The notes beneath the pieces were generated by a model. That model did not search any database, had not been told where the DNA came from, and saw nothing but the letters and a program-made list of their open reading frames with translations. From Trueperaceae bacterium (lineage in GTDB: Bacteria > Deinococcota > Deinococci > Deinococcales > Trueperaceae), in NCBI GenBank assembly GCA_024636105.1, contig JAGXHO010000052.1, forward strand, positions 1-17,420: a stretch of DNA of 17,420 nt. The letters are read 5' to 3'. The translations under genes and the position numbers were made by a program. The stretch's first letter is position 1. Every line of letters starts with the position of its first letter. Below are positions 6,983 to 14,525 of the stretch, piece after piece.

Positions 6983-7624
6983 ATGCCCCGCCCGGCCCAC
7001 AAGCAGCTCCAGATCTTGGACGCCCTCCAGGAGGCGTACGAACGCGACGGTCGGCTCCCCGAGCTCACCGACCTCGCGCGCCGCTTCGACATCCGCTACC
7101 CCACCCTGCGCGAGCACCTGGGCGCGTTGGAGACGAAGGGGCACCTGCAGATCGTCGCCCGCGGCCCGGGGCGCAGCCCCGAGGTGACGCTGCTCCGCGG
7201 CGGGCGTGGGGTACCGATGTACGGCGAGATCGCCGCCGGCCTGCCGGTCGGCGAGGCCGCCGAGCCCGAGGGCTACCTGGCGGTCCGTGGCCGCAGCGAT
7301 CGTTTCGCGCTGCGGGTGCGCGGCGACTCGATGGCCGACCGCATCGAGGACGGTGACGTGGTGCTCTTGCAGCGCCGCACCCCCGAGCGCCAGGACGAGA
7401 TCTGCGCGGTGCGCGTCGGCGACGACGAGAGCACCCTCAAGTACCTCGGTTGGATCGGACCGGCGCGGCGCCCCACCCGCTACCGGTTGCGGCCGCACAA
7501 CCCCGACTACCCCACCCTCGACGTCGCGCCGGCCGACCTGCGCGTCGACGGGGTCTTCCACGGCCTGCTGCGCGGCGACGTCGTCCGCGATCTGCTCGTC
7601 GAAGGAGGCCCCACCGCCCCCTGA
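6983..7624 (+). CDS. lexA: LexA repressor, S24-family autoprotease
   Basis: A 213-aa SOS repressor. An N-terminal winged helix (about 1–70, including ELTDLARRFDIRYPTLREHL) precedes a linker and the S24 peptidase domain. The self-cleavage site is Ala85–Gly86 in GEIAAGLP. The catalytic dyad is Ser116 in GDSMADRIEDGD and Lys153 in STLKYLGW, so all residues for RecA-stimulated autocleavage are present. The ATG at 6983 has GGAGG five bases upstream. The protein would repress its own operon through the palindrome at 6946–6968. It is the first gene of a cassette with imuB and dnaE2, as in damage-inducible lexA–imuY–dnaE2 operons. The genome may hold another LexA, so this may be a cassette-specific paralogue. 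Confidence 0.93.
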   Translation: MPRPAHKQLQILDALQEAYERDGRLPELTDLARRFDIRYPTLREHLGALETKGHLQIVARGPGRSPEVTLLRGGRGVPMYGEIAAGLPVGEAAEPEGYLAVRGRSDRFALRVRGDSMADRIEDGDVVLLQRRTPERQDEICAVRVGDDESTLKYLGWIGPARRPTRYRLRPHNPDYPTLDVAPADLRVDGVFHGLLRGDVVRDLLVEGGPTAP

Positions 7625-7651
7625 GTCCCGCAGGTTCCCCACCACGACGAA

Positions 7652-7691
7652 GGCGCGTCCCCACCAAGCCGCCAAGCAGGAAGGACGCGCC
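7652..7691 (+). other. Stem-loop in the lexA–imuB spacer
   Basis: GGCGCGTCC (7652–7660) and GGACGCGCC (7683–7691) form a perfect 9-bp stem with a 22-nt loop, 28 bp after the lexA stop. It may attenuate readthrough or stabilise the lexA message. No T-tract follows. Confidence 0.4.
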
Positions 7692-7712
7692 CTCGTTCCG
7701 CCCAAGTCGCAT

Positions 7713-7730
7713 CGGCAGCCGAAGCTGCCG
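7713..7730 (+). other. Compact hairpin in the lexA–imuB spacer
   Basis: CGGCAGC and GCTGCCG pair perfectly around a CGAA tetraloop, 60 bp before the imuB start. It is a stable RNA hairpin without a U-run. It may set the ratio of LexA to the downstream polymerase proteins. Confidence 0.45.
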
Positions 7731-7789
7731 CGGCCGCACACGCGGCTGGACCTGGTGCTGCGCGCATCGTAGCACCCGAAGGACGCCCG

Positions 7790-9457
7790 ATGGACACGCG
7801 CTTCCTCTCCCCTACCCCACCCCCGAACGCCCGCGCGAACGCCCGCACGGGGGGCGCCGCTCGACCGCGCCGCGGCCGGAGCGAACGCGCCCCCACCCCG
7901 CCGCCGCTGTTCGCCCTCCTCGAGTCGCCGAACGCCCCGGAACCGCACACGGACGCCACCCCCGACGACGGCCTGCGGACCGTGGCCGTGGTCGTCGAGC
8001 CGCTGCCGCTGTGGCTCGCGATCCGGGACGAACCGACCCTCGCGCGCGCACCGTTGGTCGCGCAGGACGAGGGCCGCGTGATCCACGCCAACCCCGCAGC
8101 GCGCCGACTCGGCATCACCCGCGGCATGCGCCTCGACGGCGCCCGCCTCCGCGCCCCCGGCCTCGAGGTCGTCGACGCCACCGAGCCTCGCTTGGCCCAG
8201 GGGTGGCGCGACCTGGTGCGCGAGCTCGCCGGCTGGACGCCCTGGCTGGAGGCCGACCGCCGAGGCCACGCGTACCTCCGCCTCGACGCTGCGGAGGCCG
8301 CCCGGCTCGCCGCCCACCTGGGCGCGCGCGTGGGCGTCGCCGACGACCTGGAGACCGCCGAGCTCGCCGCCCTCGCCGGCCGGCCGGGCGAAGCGCAGAC
8401 GCTCCCCGAAGGGGGCGGCGGCGCCTTCCTCGAGCGGCTGCCGCTGCGCTTCCTGCGCGGCGTCGGGCTGCCCGAACGCGAGCTCACCCGCCTGCGCTGG
8501 TTGGGGCTCGCCACCGTGGGCGACCTGGCGCGCTGGACCGGCGATCAGCTCCGCGCCTACCTCGGCGACACCGCCGAGGCGCTGCGTCCGTACCTGTACG
8601 GTCCCCGCCGACACCGGGTGGCGGCCTGGCAACCGCCCCTGGTGCTGCGCCGCACGCTCGCCTTCGAACACGCGCTCTTCGAACCGCACGAGCTCGAGCC
8701 CGCCCTCGACCGCCTCGCGCGCTCCCTCGCACTCGACCTCGGTGGGCGCGCCGCCCGCCACGTCACGGTCGCCACCGAGGGATCCGGCGGTGCCCTGTCC
8801 GCCACCCGGGTGGCCAAACGGCCGCTGCACCGCGCCGGCCAGATCCGCCAACAAGCGCTCTTCGCGCTCCGCGACAGCGGCGCCGCGGCGACCGGCATCG
8901 ACGCCCTGAGCGTGGAACTGGCCGAACCCGAGCGCGTCGCCGAAGCGACCGGCCTATGGGACGCCCGCGCCCACCGCGAACGCGCCGTCGACTCGGTGTT
9001 GGAGCGCCACCCCCGCGCCCTCGTGCAGGTGCGCTGGGGCGACCCCCACGCCCCCGCCGCCGACCTCGCCTGGAGCTGGGGGGCGCTCGAGGACGCCGCG
9101 CGGCCTGGCGCCGACGCTGCACGCCGTCCGAAGCGCGACGCCGCGCGCGCAGCGACGCCCGCACGCCGCGGGCTCGAAGCCCCTGCGGGTGCCGTCGCCC
9201 CCGAAGCGCTGCACGCTGCTCCACTGCAGCTGGCCCACGCCGACCGCCCCACCGTCGACGCCCCGGTGCTCGCAGCCCGCGACGACGCCCGCCCCCACCG
9301 CCCCGCCTTCCCAGCCGAGGGCGACCGCTGGGTGCGCCCCCTCGCCACCGCGCCCTCCTCTCCCCTACCGACACCGGGCGAACTCCTTCGCGATCCCCTC
9401 CGTGACCCCGACCTGGTGCGCGCCGAGCGTTGGCCCGGCACGCGCCGGGTCGCCTGA
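7790..9457 (+). CDS. imuB: ImuB/ImuY-like Y-family DNA polymerase homologue (accessory mutagenesis factor)
   Basis: A 555-aa Y-family protein expected to act with DnaE2 in damage-induced translesion synthesis. Residues 1–60 are a Pro/Arg-rich extension. The polymerase-like core starts at TVAVVVEPLPLWLA (64–77), followed by palm/fingers (ARRLGITRGM, 104–113), helix-hairpin-helix (LRGVGLPERELTRLRWLGL, about 222–240) and little finger (about 285–375). The acidic residues of active Y-family polymerases are not seen: the D-x-D of motif I is replaced by V-V-V-E, and the S-x-D-E motif region reads WLEADRRGHAYLRL. This fits a catalytically inactive ImuB. The C-terminal 150 residues are low-complexity (Ala/Pro/Arg) and lack the usual ImuB C-terminal domain, which may be encoded by the next gene. 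AAGGA lies seven bases before ATG 7790. It could equally be named imuY after the Deinococcus cassette. Confidence 0.85.
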   Translation: MDTRFLSPTPPPNARANARTGGAARPRRGRSERAPTPPPLFALLESPNAPEPHTDATPDDGLRTVAVVVEPLPLWLAIRDEPTLARAPLVAQDEGRVIHANPAARRLGITRGMRLDGARLRAPGLEVVDATEPRLAQGWRDLVRELAGWTPWLEADRRGHAYLRLDAAEAARLAAHLGARVGVADDLETAELAALAGRPGEAQTLPEGGGGAFLERLPLRFLRGVGLPERELTRLRWLGLATVGDLARWTGDQLRAYLGDTAEALRPYLYGPRRHRVAAWQPPLVLRRTLAFEHALFEPHELEPALDRLARSLALDLGGRAARHVTVATEGSGGALSATRVAKRPLHRAGQIRQQALFALRDSGAAATGIDALSVELAEPERVAEATGLWDARAHRERAVDSVLERHPRALVQVRWGDPHAPAADLAWSWGALEDAARPGADAARRPKRDAARAATPARRGLEAPAGAVAPEALHAAPLQLAHADRPTVDAPVLAARDDARPHRPAFPAEGDRWVRPLATAPSSPLPTPGELLRDPLRDPDLVRAERWPGTRRVA

Positions 9458-9465
9458 GGTCTGCC

Positions 9466-9714
9466 GTGCGACGCGTCATGGAACCGGCGATCGTTCGCTG
9501 CCGCGACGGCCGCCCCGTGGAGGTGCGCTGGCCGCAACCGGCCCCGACGACCACCGTCCACGTAGCCCAAGTCCTCGACGACTGGGACTACGTCGGCCGC
9601 TGGTGGGCCACCGAAGTGCGCCGCCGCTACCGCTTGCTCGAGGGCGACGGCGGCCGCCGCGTCGAGGTGTTCGAGGAGGGAGATGCTTGGTGGGTGTCGC
9701 GCGCGAGCGATTGA
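9466..9714 (+). CDS. Small DUF6504-like protein, likely detached ImuB C-terminal domain
   Basis: An 82-aa protein between imuB and dnaE2. It starts at GTG 9466, which has TGAGGT five to six bases upstream and lies 8 nt after the imuB stop; ATG 9478 is an alternative. The core PVEVRW … VAQVLDDWDYVGRWWATEVR … RYRLLEGDGGRRVEVFEEGDAWWV resembles DUF6504 proteins. It also resembles the far C-terminus of many ImuB proteins, which have a pattern of 'EWW … Y.R.ED..GRR.W.F..G..WF'. Its position in the cassette and the lack of that domain in the preceding ImuB support a split-domain origin. The dnaE2 frame begins inside it (25-nt overlap), so translation is coupled. A role in joining ImuB to DnaE2 is an inference. 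Confidence 0.75.
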   Translation: MRRVMEPAIVRCRDGRPVEVRWPQPAPTTTVHVAQVLDDWDYVGRWWATEVRRRYRLLEGDGGRRVEVFEEGDAWWVSRASD

Positions 9715-12700
9715 GCACGCTGCTGTGCACCCGCTCCACCTTCAGCTTCGGCGCCGCCACCGCGAGCCCGACGACCCTGGTTCGGCGCGCCGCCGAACTC
9801 GGCTATCGGAGCGTCGCGCTCACCGATCGGCTCAACGTCACCGGCGCGGTGGAGCTGTTCCAGGCAGCCCGCGCGAGCGGGCTCCAGGCGCTGATCGGCG
9901 CCACCGTGCCGGTGCGGCTCGAGGACGCCGACGTCGTGCCCTTGGTGCTCCTCGCCACCTCCCGCGCCGGCTACGCCACCCTCAACGAACTGCTCACCCA
10001 CGCGCACGCGCGCGAAGAGCGCGACGTGCCCTGGCCCGTGCTCCTAGCGCACACGCACGACCTCGTGTGCCTGACAGGCTCTCGCGAGGGCCTTCCGGCG
10101 CGCTTCCTCGCCAGCCGGCGCGTGGCCGACCTCGATCGCCGCATCCGCGAGCTCAAGGGGGCCTTCCCCGACCGGCTCTACGTCCAGCTCTTCCACGACC
10201 GCCTCCCCTGGGACGACCGACGCGCGCGCGTCCTGCGCCGGTTCGCCCAGGACGTCGGCCTTCCCACCGTCGCGGCACCCGAAGTCCGCCACGCCCATCC
10301 CCAGGATCATCGTCTGCTGGACGCTCTGCTCTGCGCGCGCCTCGGCATCGACGTCGACACCCCCCACCCACAGCGTCCCCAGAACGAGGGGGGCGCCATG
10401 GTCGCGCCGGCCGTCGTCGCCGAACGCCTCCCCTTCCCCGAATCGGCCGCCAACGCCGACTGGGTCGCCGAGCGCGCCGCCTTCGACCTCCTGCCCGAAC
10501 GCCTCGTGCCCCCCAAGGCGCGCGTCCCGCGCGGGCTCACCGCGGGCGCCCACCTCGAGCGTCGCTGCTACGAAGCCCTGATCCAGCGCTACACGGGCGA
10601 GCCGCTCGCGCACGCCCGCATCAAGCTCGAGTCCGAACTCGCCACCATCCGCGCCCTCGGCCTCGACGACTTCTTCCTCGTCGCCGCGGAGGTCACCGAC
10701 TACTGCCGCGCCCACGGCATCTTGGCCGCCGGCCGCGGCTCCGCCGCCGCTTCCATCTGCTGCTACCTCCTCGGGATCACCCAAGCCGACCCCATCGCCC
10801 ACGACCTGCTCTTCGAGCGCTTCCTCCACACCGGCAAGGACGCGATGCCCGACGTGGACATCGACATCTCCTCCGCCCGACGCGATCAGGTGCTCGCCTG
10901 GGTCGAGGAGCGCTTCGGCGCCACGACCGAGGCGATGGTCGCGAACAAGATCACCTACCGGCTGCCATCCGCCCTCCAAGACCTCGGGCGCGCGCTCGGC
11001 ATCCCGGCTGAGCAACGCGCCGCGCTCACGCGCGCTCTCGGCCGCGACTTCCGCCACCTCTCCCCTGCCCGAGCCCGCGAAGCAGCGGTCGTGTTCGACG
11101 AGATCCTCGGCGACGCCCCCGTCAAGGAGCACCTGCTCGGCCTGCTCGAACGCATGGAACCGCGCCACGTCCGCCACCTCGCGCCGCACTCCGGCGGGGT
11201 CGTCCTCGCACGCGATCCCCTCACCCACTACTCGCCCTTGGAGCGCTCGAGCGGCGGCATCAAGCTGCTCCAGTTGGACAAGGACGACGCCGAAGCGCTC
11301 GGTCTGATCAAGCTCGACCTCTTGGGGCTCCGGATGCTCGCCGCGCTCGAGCGCGCGCGCGAAGAGGTCTTCCGCGTCGAGGGGACCTGGCTCGACCTTG
11401 CCGCGTTGCCCGACGACCCGCGCGTTTGGGACCTCGTCGCCGACGGCGCCACCATGGGGCTCTTCCAGATCGAGAGCCCCAGCCAGGTGAACACCGCCAA
11501 GGCGATGCGCGCTCGCACGATGAAGGACCTGGCGCACCAGATCGCGCTCATCCGCCCCGGACCCATCCAATCGGGCACCGTCCACCCCTACCTCAAGCGC
11601 CACCGCGGCTTGGAGCCGATCACCTACTGGCATCCGAGCCTCGAGCCCATCCTCGCCAAGTCGTACGGCGTGCTCCTGTTCCAGGAGGACGTGCTGCGCA
11701 TCGCGGTGCACTTCGCCGGCATGAGCTGGATCGAAGCCGACCGCTTCCGCAAGAAGGTCTCCGGCTTCCGCGACCTGGCCGACATCGAGCCCGACCGCGT
11801 CCGCTTCATCGAAGGCGCGCGCGCCACCGTCGGCGCGACGCACGCGGAAGCCGACCACGTGTTCGACGCGATCAAGGCGTACCAGGGGTACGGGTTCGCA
11901 GAATCGCACGCTTGGGCCTTCGCCCTGCACGCGTACGCATCCGCATGGATCCGCCTGCACCACCCGGCGGCCTACCTAGCCGCCATCCTCACCGAGGAGC
12001 CGGGCATGTGGTCGCCCGGCACCAAAAGGCAAGAGGCGCGCGCTTGGGGGGTGCCGTTCCTCCCGCTCGACGTCAACCGCTCCGGCGTCCACTACCGCGT
12101 CGAGCGCGCGGCCGACGGGCGCCTCGCGGTTCGACCCGCGCTGACCGCCGTCAAGCACGTCGCGGTCGACTTCGCCCGCAACCTGCTCATCGAGCGCCTG
12201 CGCCACGGCCCGTACGCCGAGGTCGACGACGCCGTACGACGCGTGGACGCCCCGCGGGACGCCTGGGAAGCGCTCGTGCGAGCCGGCGGCTTCGATGCGC
12301 TCGGACCCCGGCGTCCGGCCCTGTACCGCACGGGCGTCGCCGCCCGTAGCGCCGACACGATCGATGCCACGCCGCTCTTCGAGGCATCGGCATCGACGCC
12401 GGAACTCGCGCCCTTGCCGCTGGAGGAGCGTTTCGTTTGGGACCACCACACGACGCGCATGTCGACCTTGGAGCTCCACGCGCTGGATCTGGTCCGCGAC
12501 CAGCTCGCCGAGCTCGCCGCCATAACGTTATGGCAGGTTCGCAACCGACCCCGGAAGAGCCGGTGCCGCACCGCCGGGCTCGTCGTCAGCCGTCAGCGCC
12601 CCCCCACGGCCAAGGGCTTCGCGTTCTTCGTGATCGAGGACGGCGCCACCCGCGGACAGGTCATCATCTCGCCCGACCTGTGGGCCGCGCACCGCACGCT

Positions 12701-12830
12701 GCTTCGCGACGCCGCGATCCTCATCGTGGATGCGGTCGTGGAAGACACCGGCTACCAGTTGACCCTCAGGGCCGAGCGCCTGGCCGCGCTTCCGACCCCC
12801 GTCGCCGTCCGTGGCTACCACTACGGGTGA
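9690..12830 (+). CDS. dnaE2: Error-prone DNA polymerase DnaE2 (C-family α subunit)
   Basis: A protein of about 1046 aa, the polymerase of the SOS mutasome. The C-family palm motifs are present: AGRGSAAAS and MPDVDIDIS with Asp388, Asp390 and Asp392. Further conserved blocks are LLQLDKDDAEALGLIKLDLL, ALIRPGPIQSG and LLFQEDVLRIA. A C-terminal OB-fold-like region (RTAGLVVSRQRPPTAKGFAF onward) ends the protein. The N-terminal PHP domain is degenerate: the expected HxHS reads CTRS (13–16), and the TDH motif reads TDR. GTG 9690 lies 9 nt after GAGGAGGG and is chosen as start; TTG 9687 is possible. The length and the lack of a τ-binding tail fit DnaE2 better than DnaE1. It is the last gene of the lexA operon. 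A 16-bp palindrome at codons 944–949 is shared with two intergenic sites. Confidence 0.93.
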   Translation: MGVARERLSTLLCTRSTFSFGAATASPTTLVRRAAELGYRSVALTDRLNVTGAVELFQAARASGLQALIGATVPVRLEDADVVPLVLLATSRAGYATLNELLTHAHAREERDVPWPVLLAHTHDLVCLTGSREGLPARFLASRRVADLDRRIRELKGAFPDRLYVQLFHDRLPWDDRRARVLRRFAQDVGLPTVAAPEVRHAHPQDHRLLDALLCARLGIDVDTPHPQRPQNEGGAMVAPAVVAERLPFPESAANADWVAERAAFDLLPERLVPPKARVPRGLTAGAHLERRCYEALIQRYTGEPLAHARIKLESELATIRALGLDDFFLVAAEVTDYCRAHGILAAGRGSAAASICCYLLGITQADPIAHDLLFERFLHTGKDAMPDVDIDISSARRDQVLAWVEERFGATTEAMVANKITYRLPSALQDLGRALGIPAEQRAALTRALGRDFRHLSPARAREAAVVFDEILGDAPVKEHLLGLLERMEPRHVRHLAPHSGGVVLARDPLTHYSPLERSSGGIKLLQLDKDDAEALGLIKLDLLGLRMLAALERAREEVFRVEGTWLDLAALPDDPRVWDLVADGATMGLFQIESPSQVNTAKAMRARTMKDLAHQIALIRPGPIQSGTVHPYLKRHRGLEPITYWHPSLEPILAKSYGVLLFQEDVLRIAVHFAGMSWIEADRFRKKVSGFRDLADIEPDRVRFIEGARATVGATHAEADHVFDAIKAYQGYGFAESHAWAFALHAYASAWIRLHHPAAYLAAILTEEPGMWSPGTKRQEARAWGVPFLPLDVNRSGVHYRVERAADGRLAVRPALTAVKHVAVDFARNLLIERLRHGPYAEVDDAVRRVDAPRDAWEALVRAGGFDALGPRRPALYRTGVAARSADTIDATPLFEASASTPELAPLPLEERFVWDHHTTRMSTLELHALDLVRDQLAELAAITLWQVRNRPRKSRCRTAGLVVSRQRPPTAKGFAFFVIEDGATRGQVIISPDLWAAHRTLLRDAAILIVDAVVEDTGYQLTLRAERLAALPTPVAVRGYHYG
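12519..12534. repeat. Palindrome copy 1 (candidate parS), inside dnaE2
   Basis: GCCATAACGTTATGGC is a perfect 16-bp palindrome lying within dnaE2 codons for A-I-T-L-W. The AT-rich core stands out against high-GC coding DNA. Two further exact copies lie within 4.1 kb, near parAB. Parallel: chromosomal parS is also a 16-bp palindrome and often lies within genes. Confidence 0.7.
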
Positions 12831-12959
12831 GGTCGCGGCGGTGGGGGAGATCTGCGGTGCACCTCGCCGAGTGGCGGCGCCCCACGGCGCGACGACCCAC
12901 GCCCAAGGACGGGCCGCCGCGGAGCCGATCCGGCAGGGGAGGGCGGCCCACCGTCGCGC

Positions 12960-12979
12960 CCGCCATAACGTTATGGCGG
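12960..12979. repeat. Palindrome copy 2 (candidate parS), extended to 20 bp
   Basis: The same 16-mer at 12962–12977 is extended by two matching bases on each side, giving a perfect 20-bp palindrome. It sits in the gap between the convergent dnaE2 and bcp genes and overlaps the left arm of the adjoining terminator-like hairpin. Confidence 0.75.
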
Positions 12980-13003
12980 CCCCGCTCGTCCCGGGGCCGC
13001 CAT
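12973..13003. terminator. Strong hairpin between convergent dnaE2 and bcp, likely bidirectional terminator
   Basis: ATGGCGGCCCCG (12973–12984) and CGGGGCCGCCAT (12992–13003) form a perfect 12-bp GC-rich stem with a 7-nt loop. It lies between the 3' ends of two convergent operons. No clear T-tract follows on either strand. Together with the palindrome it overlaps, it could also form alternative structures. Confidence 0.65.
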
Positions 13004-13074
13004 CGTCACGGCTCTCGCTTAGTCGGTGTGGTTATCGTGCCTCACGCACACCTGCGCGTGCGCACCGAGTTTCG

Positions 13075-13542
13075 TCAGCCGCGCAACTCTTCGAGCGCCG
13101 CCGCGACCTCGTCCGCATGCTCTTCCGGCTTGACCTTCGGCCACACCCGGGCGACCGCCCCGGCCGGGTCGATCAGGTACGTGATCCGCGGCACCCCCAT
13201 GTACGTCTTGCCGTACCTGCTCTTCTCGATCCAGGCGCCGTACGCCTCGAGCATGCCCTTCTCGGGATCGATGAGCAGCGGGAAGTTGAGCTCGTACTTG
13301 TCCGCGAATTTGCGGTGCGCCTTGGCGTCGTCCGCCGACACGCCCCACACCACCGCGTCGAGCCCTTCGAAACGGGGGAGACCATCGCGGAACGCGCACG
13401 CTTCCTTCGTGCAACCCGGCGTGTCATCCCTGGGGTAGAAGTACAGCACCAACCACTTGTCGTTGGCGTCCGCGAGCGACCGCGACGTGCCGTCCTGATC
13501 GACGAGCGCGAACGCAGGCGCGGCCTGACCGACTTCGAGCAT
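13075..13542 (-). CDS. bcp: Peroxiredoxin of the Bcp/PrxQ family
   Basis: A 155-aa thiol peroxidase that reduces hydrogen peroxide and organic hydroperoxides, using thioredoxin-like donors. The family signature FYPRDDTPGCTKEACAFRD is present, with peroxidatic Cys44 and the resolving cysteine Cys49 five residues later, as in the α2-type PrxQ group. The AhpC/TSA fold continues through VVWGVSADDAKAHRKFADKY, FPLLIDPEKGMLEAYGAW and GVPRITYLIDPAGAVARVWP. The start ATG at 13542 has GGAGG seven bases upstream. The longer frame from 13575 adds a non-conserved tail and is less likely. A TAACCT at 13562–13567 (minus) could be a -10 box. It is monocistronic, convergent with dnaE2, and fits the oxidative-stress theme. 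Confidence 0.93.
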   Translation of the reverse strand: MLEVGQAAPAFALVDQDGTSRSLADANDKWLVLYFYPRDDTPGCTKEACAFRDGLPRFEGLDAVVWGVSADDAKAHRKFADKYELNFPLLIDPEKGMLEAYGAWIEKSRYGKTYMGVPRITYLIDPAGAVARVWPKVKPEEHADEVAAALEELRG

Positions 13543-13661
13543 GGAGCACCTCCAAACCCCGAGGTTACGTCCCAAGCGCCGGGCGAACCGTGTCCCGGCA
13601 CCGGCTCGCCCTCGCCACGCGCCCCTCAGGGTCGCAGCTCGAAGCGCCCTCGCTCCGCGCC

Positions 13662-14177
13662 TCAGCTTCTGGGAGGTGCCGGCAGGCGGCCATCGGACGG
13701 CACCGAGCCCTCACGGCCTTCCGCGACCGCGCGAGGCCCTACGGCCCCCGGCAGCGCCTCCACGGGCGGACGCTGCGCGGTTCGGCCCTCGTCCTTAGCC
13801 ACCACCGCCGCAACCTCGGCCGGCAGCATGCGCGCGTCGCTGATCCACACCAGCGGCCGCTCCTCGAAGGTCGCCGACGCCAACGCGTCGGCCACTGCCT
13901 CGTCGCCCTCGGGCACCGCCCGCAGACCCTGCGAACCACCCCAAACCACCCAGCCGCTGCGCTCGCCGTCGCTCGCCCAGGCCACCGCCACGGGCGCCTG
14001 CGTGCCGCCATAAAAGTCGGACCAGCCGATCAGCACCGGAAACCGCAAACCGATCTCGTCGGCGCGCTCGAGCCGGAGCCGAGCGCCCTTCCAAACCGGA
14101 CCCGAGCGCTGCAAACTCACGAACGTGGAGTTCGGGCGCCGCGCCGTTGGTTTCACGAAGACACAGAACGAGGACAT
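13662..14177 (-). CDS. Hypothetical protein, no recognised family
   Basis: A 171-aa predicted soluble protein. The central part (about 30–120) looks like a real folded domain: GPVWKGARLRLERADEIGLR, FPVLIGWSDFYGGTQAPVAV, SGWVVWGGSQGL and RPLVWISDARMLPAEVAAVV alternate hydrophobic strands and charged turns. It is rich in Trp and Gly. Codons favour G/C at the third position, as in neighbouring genes. The last 45 residues are Pro/Gly/Arg-rich and may be disordered. The ATG at 14177 has only a weak AAAGG-like element about 11 nt upstream. It lies between bcp and parB on the same strand, separated by over 100 bp from each. No signal peptide, membrane segment or catalytic motif is visible. I assign no function. 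Confidence 0.6.
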   Translation of the reverse strand: MSSFCVFVKPTARRPNSTFVSLQRSGPVWKGARLRLERADEIGLRFPVLIGWSDFYGGTQAPVAVAWASDGERSGWVVWGGSQGLRAVPEGDEAVADALASATFEERPLVWISDARMLPAEVAAVVAKDEGRTAQRPPVEALPGAVGPRAVAEGREGSVPSDGRLPAPPRS

Positions 14178-14350
14178 ACGGTGCGACCTTTCGTACCGTT
14201 CAGCACGAGCTTCGACCGGTCTTGGCAGACGCGGCGCGATGGGTGGAACCGCGGCTCGACCGCGGGCTTGTAGGCAGGAACTCTATCACCGGTCGTGGGC
14301 ATCCGGAGGGCGCGCGGGCCGAGGCGCACCGCGTGGGATTCGGTCGAGCA

Positions 14351-14389
14351 GCGCCCCGACTCCGTCCCCTCGAGGGGACGGCGGGGCGC
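14351..14389 (-). terminator. Long stem-loop downstream of parB
   Basis: An outer stem GCGCCCCG/CGGGGCGC and an inner 7-bp stem CGTCCCC/GGGGACG surround a TCGA loop; they are separated by a small asymmetric internal loop. The inner part is an 18-bp perfect palindrome. It lies about 195 bp after the parB stop on the minus strand. It may terminate the parAB message, or it may be a structural element of the partition/origin region. Confidence 0.5.
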
Positions 14390-14525
14390 CAGACGGCCCG
14401 GGAGTGCCGGTCTTCGCGCAGCGCAGAGCGCGCGCACCGGACCCCACCGTTCGACCTAGCGCGCCCGCGGCGCTGTGCCTGATCGACCCAGGGAAGGCGC
14501 CGCGGCGCCGCAGCCACGATCCCGA

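Noticed and set aside
6956..8854. 632-codon minus-strand open frame
   Set aside because: It is the antisense shadow of lexA and imuB, which have full domain motifs and ribosome binding sites on the plus strand. Long antisense frames are expected at this GC content.
10044..11963. 639-codon minus-strand open frame
   Set aside because: Antisense shadow of dnaE2, with compositionally biased Gly/Ala/Glu/Val sequence and no domain.
12838..12862. Further 19-bp repeat copy just after dnaE2 (GGGGGAGATCTGCGGTGCACC)
   Set aside because: It matches the consensus only with insertions of bases; kept out of the count.
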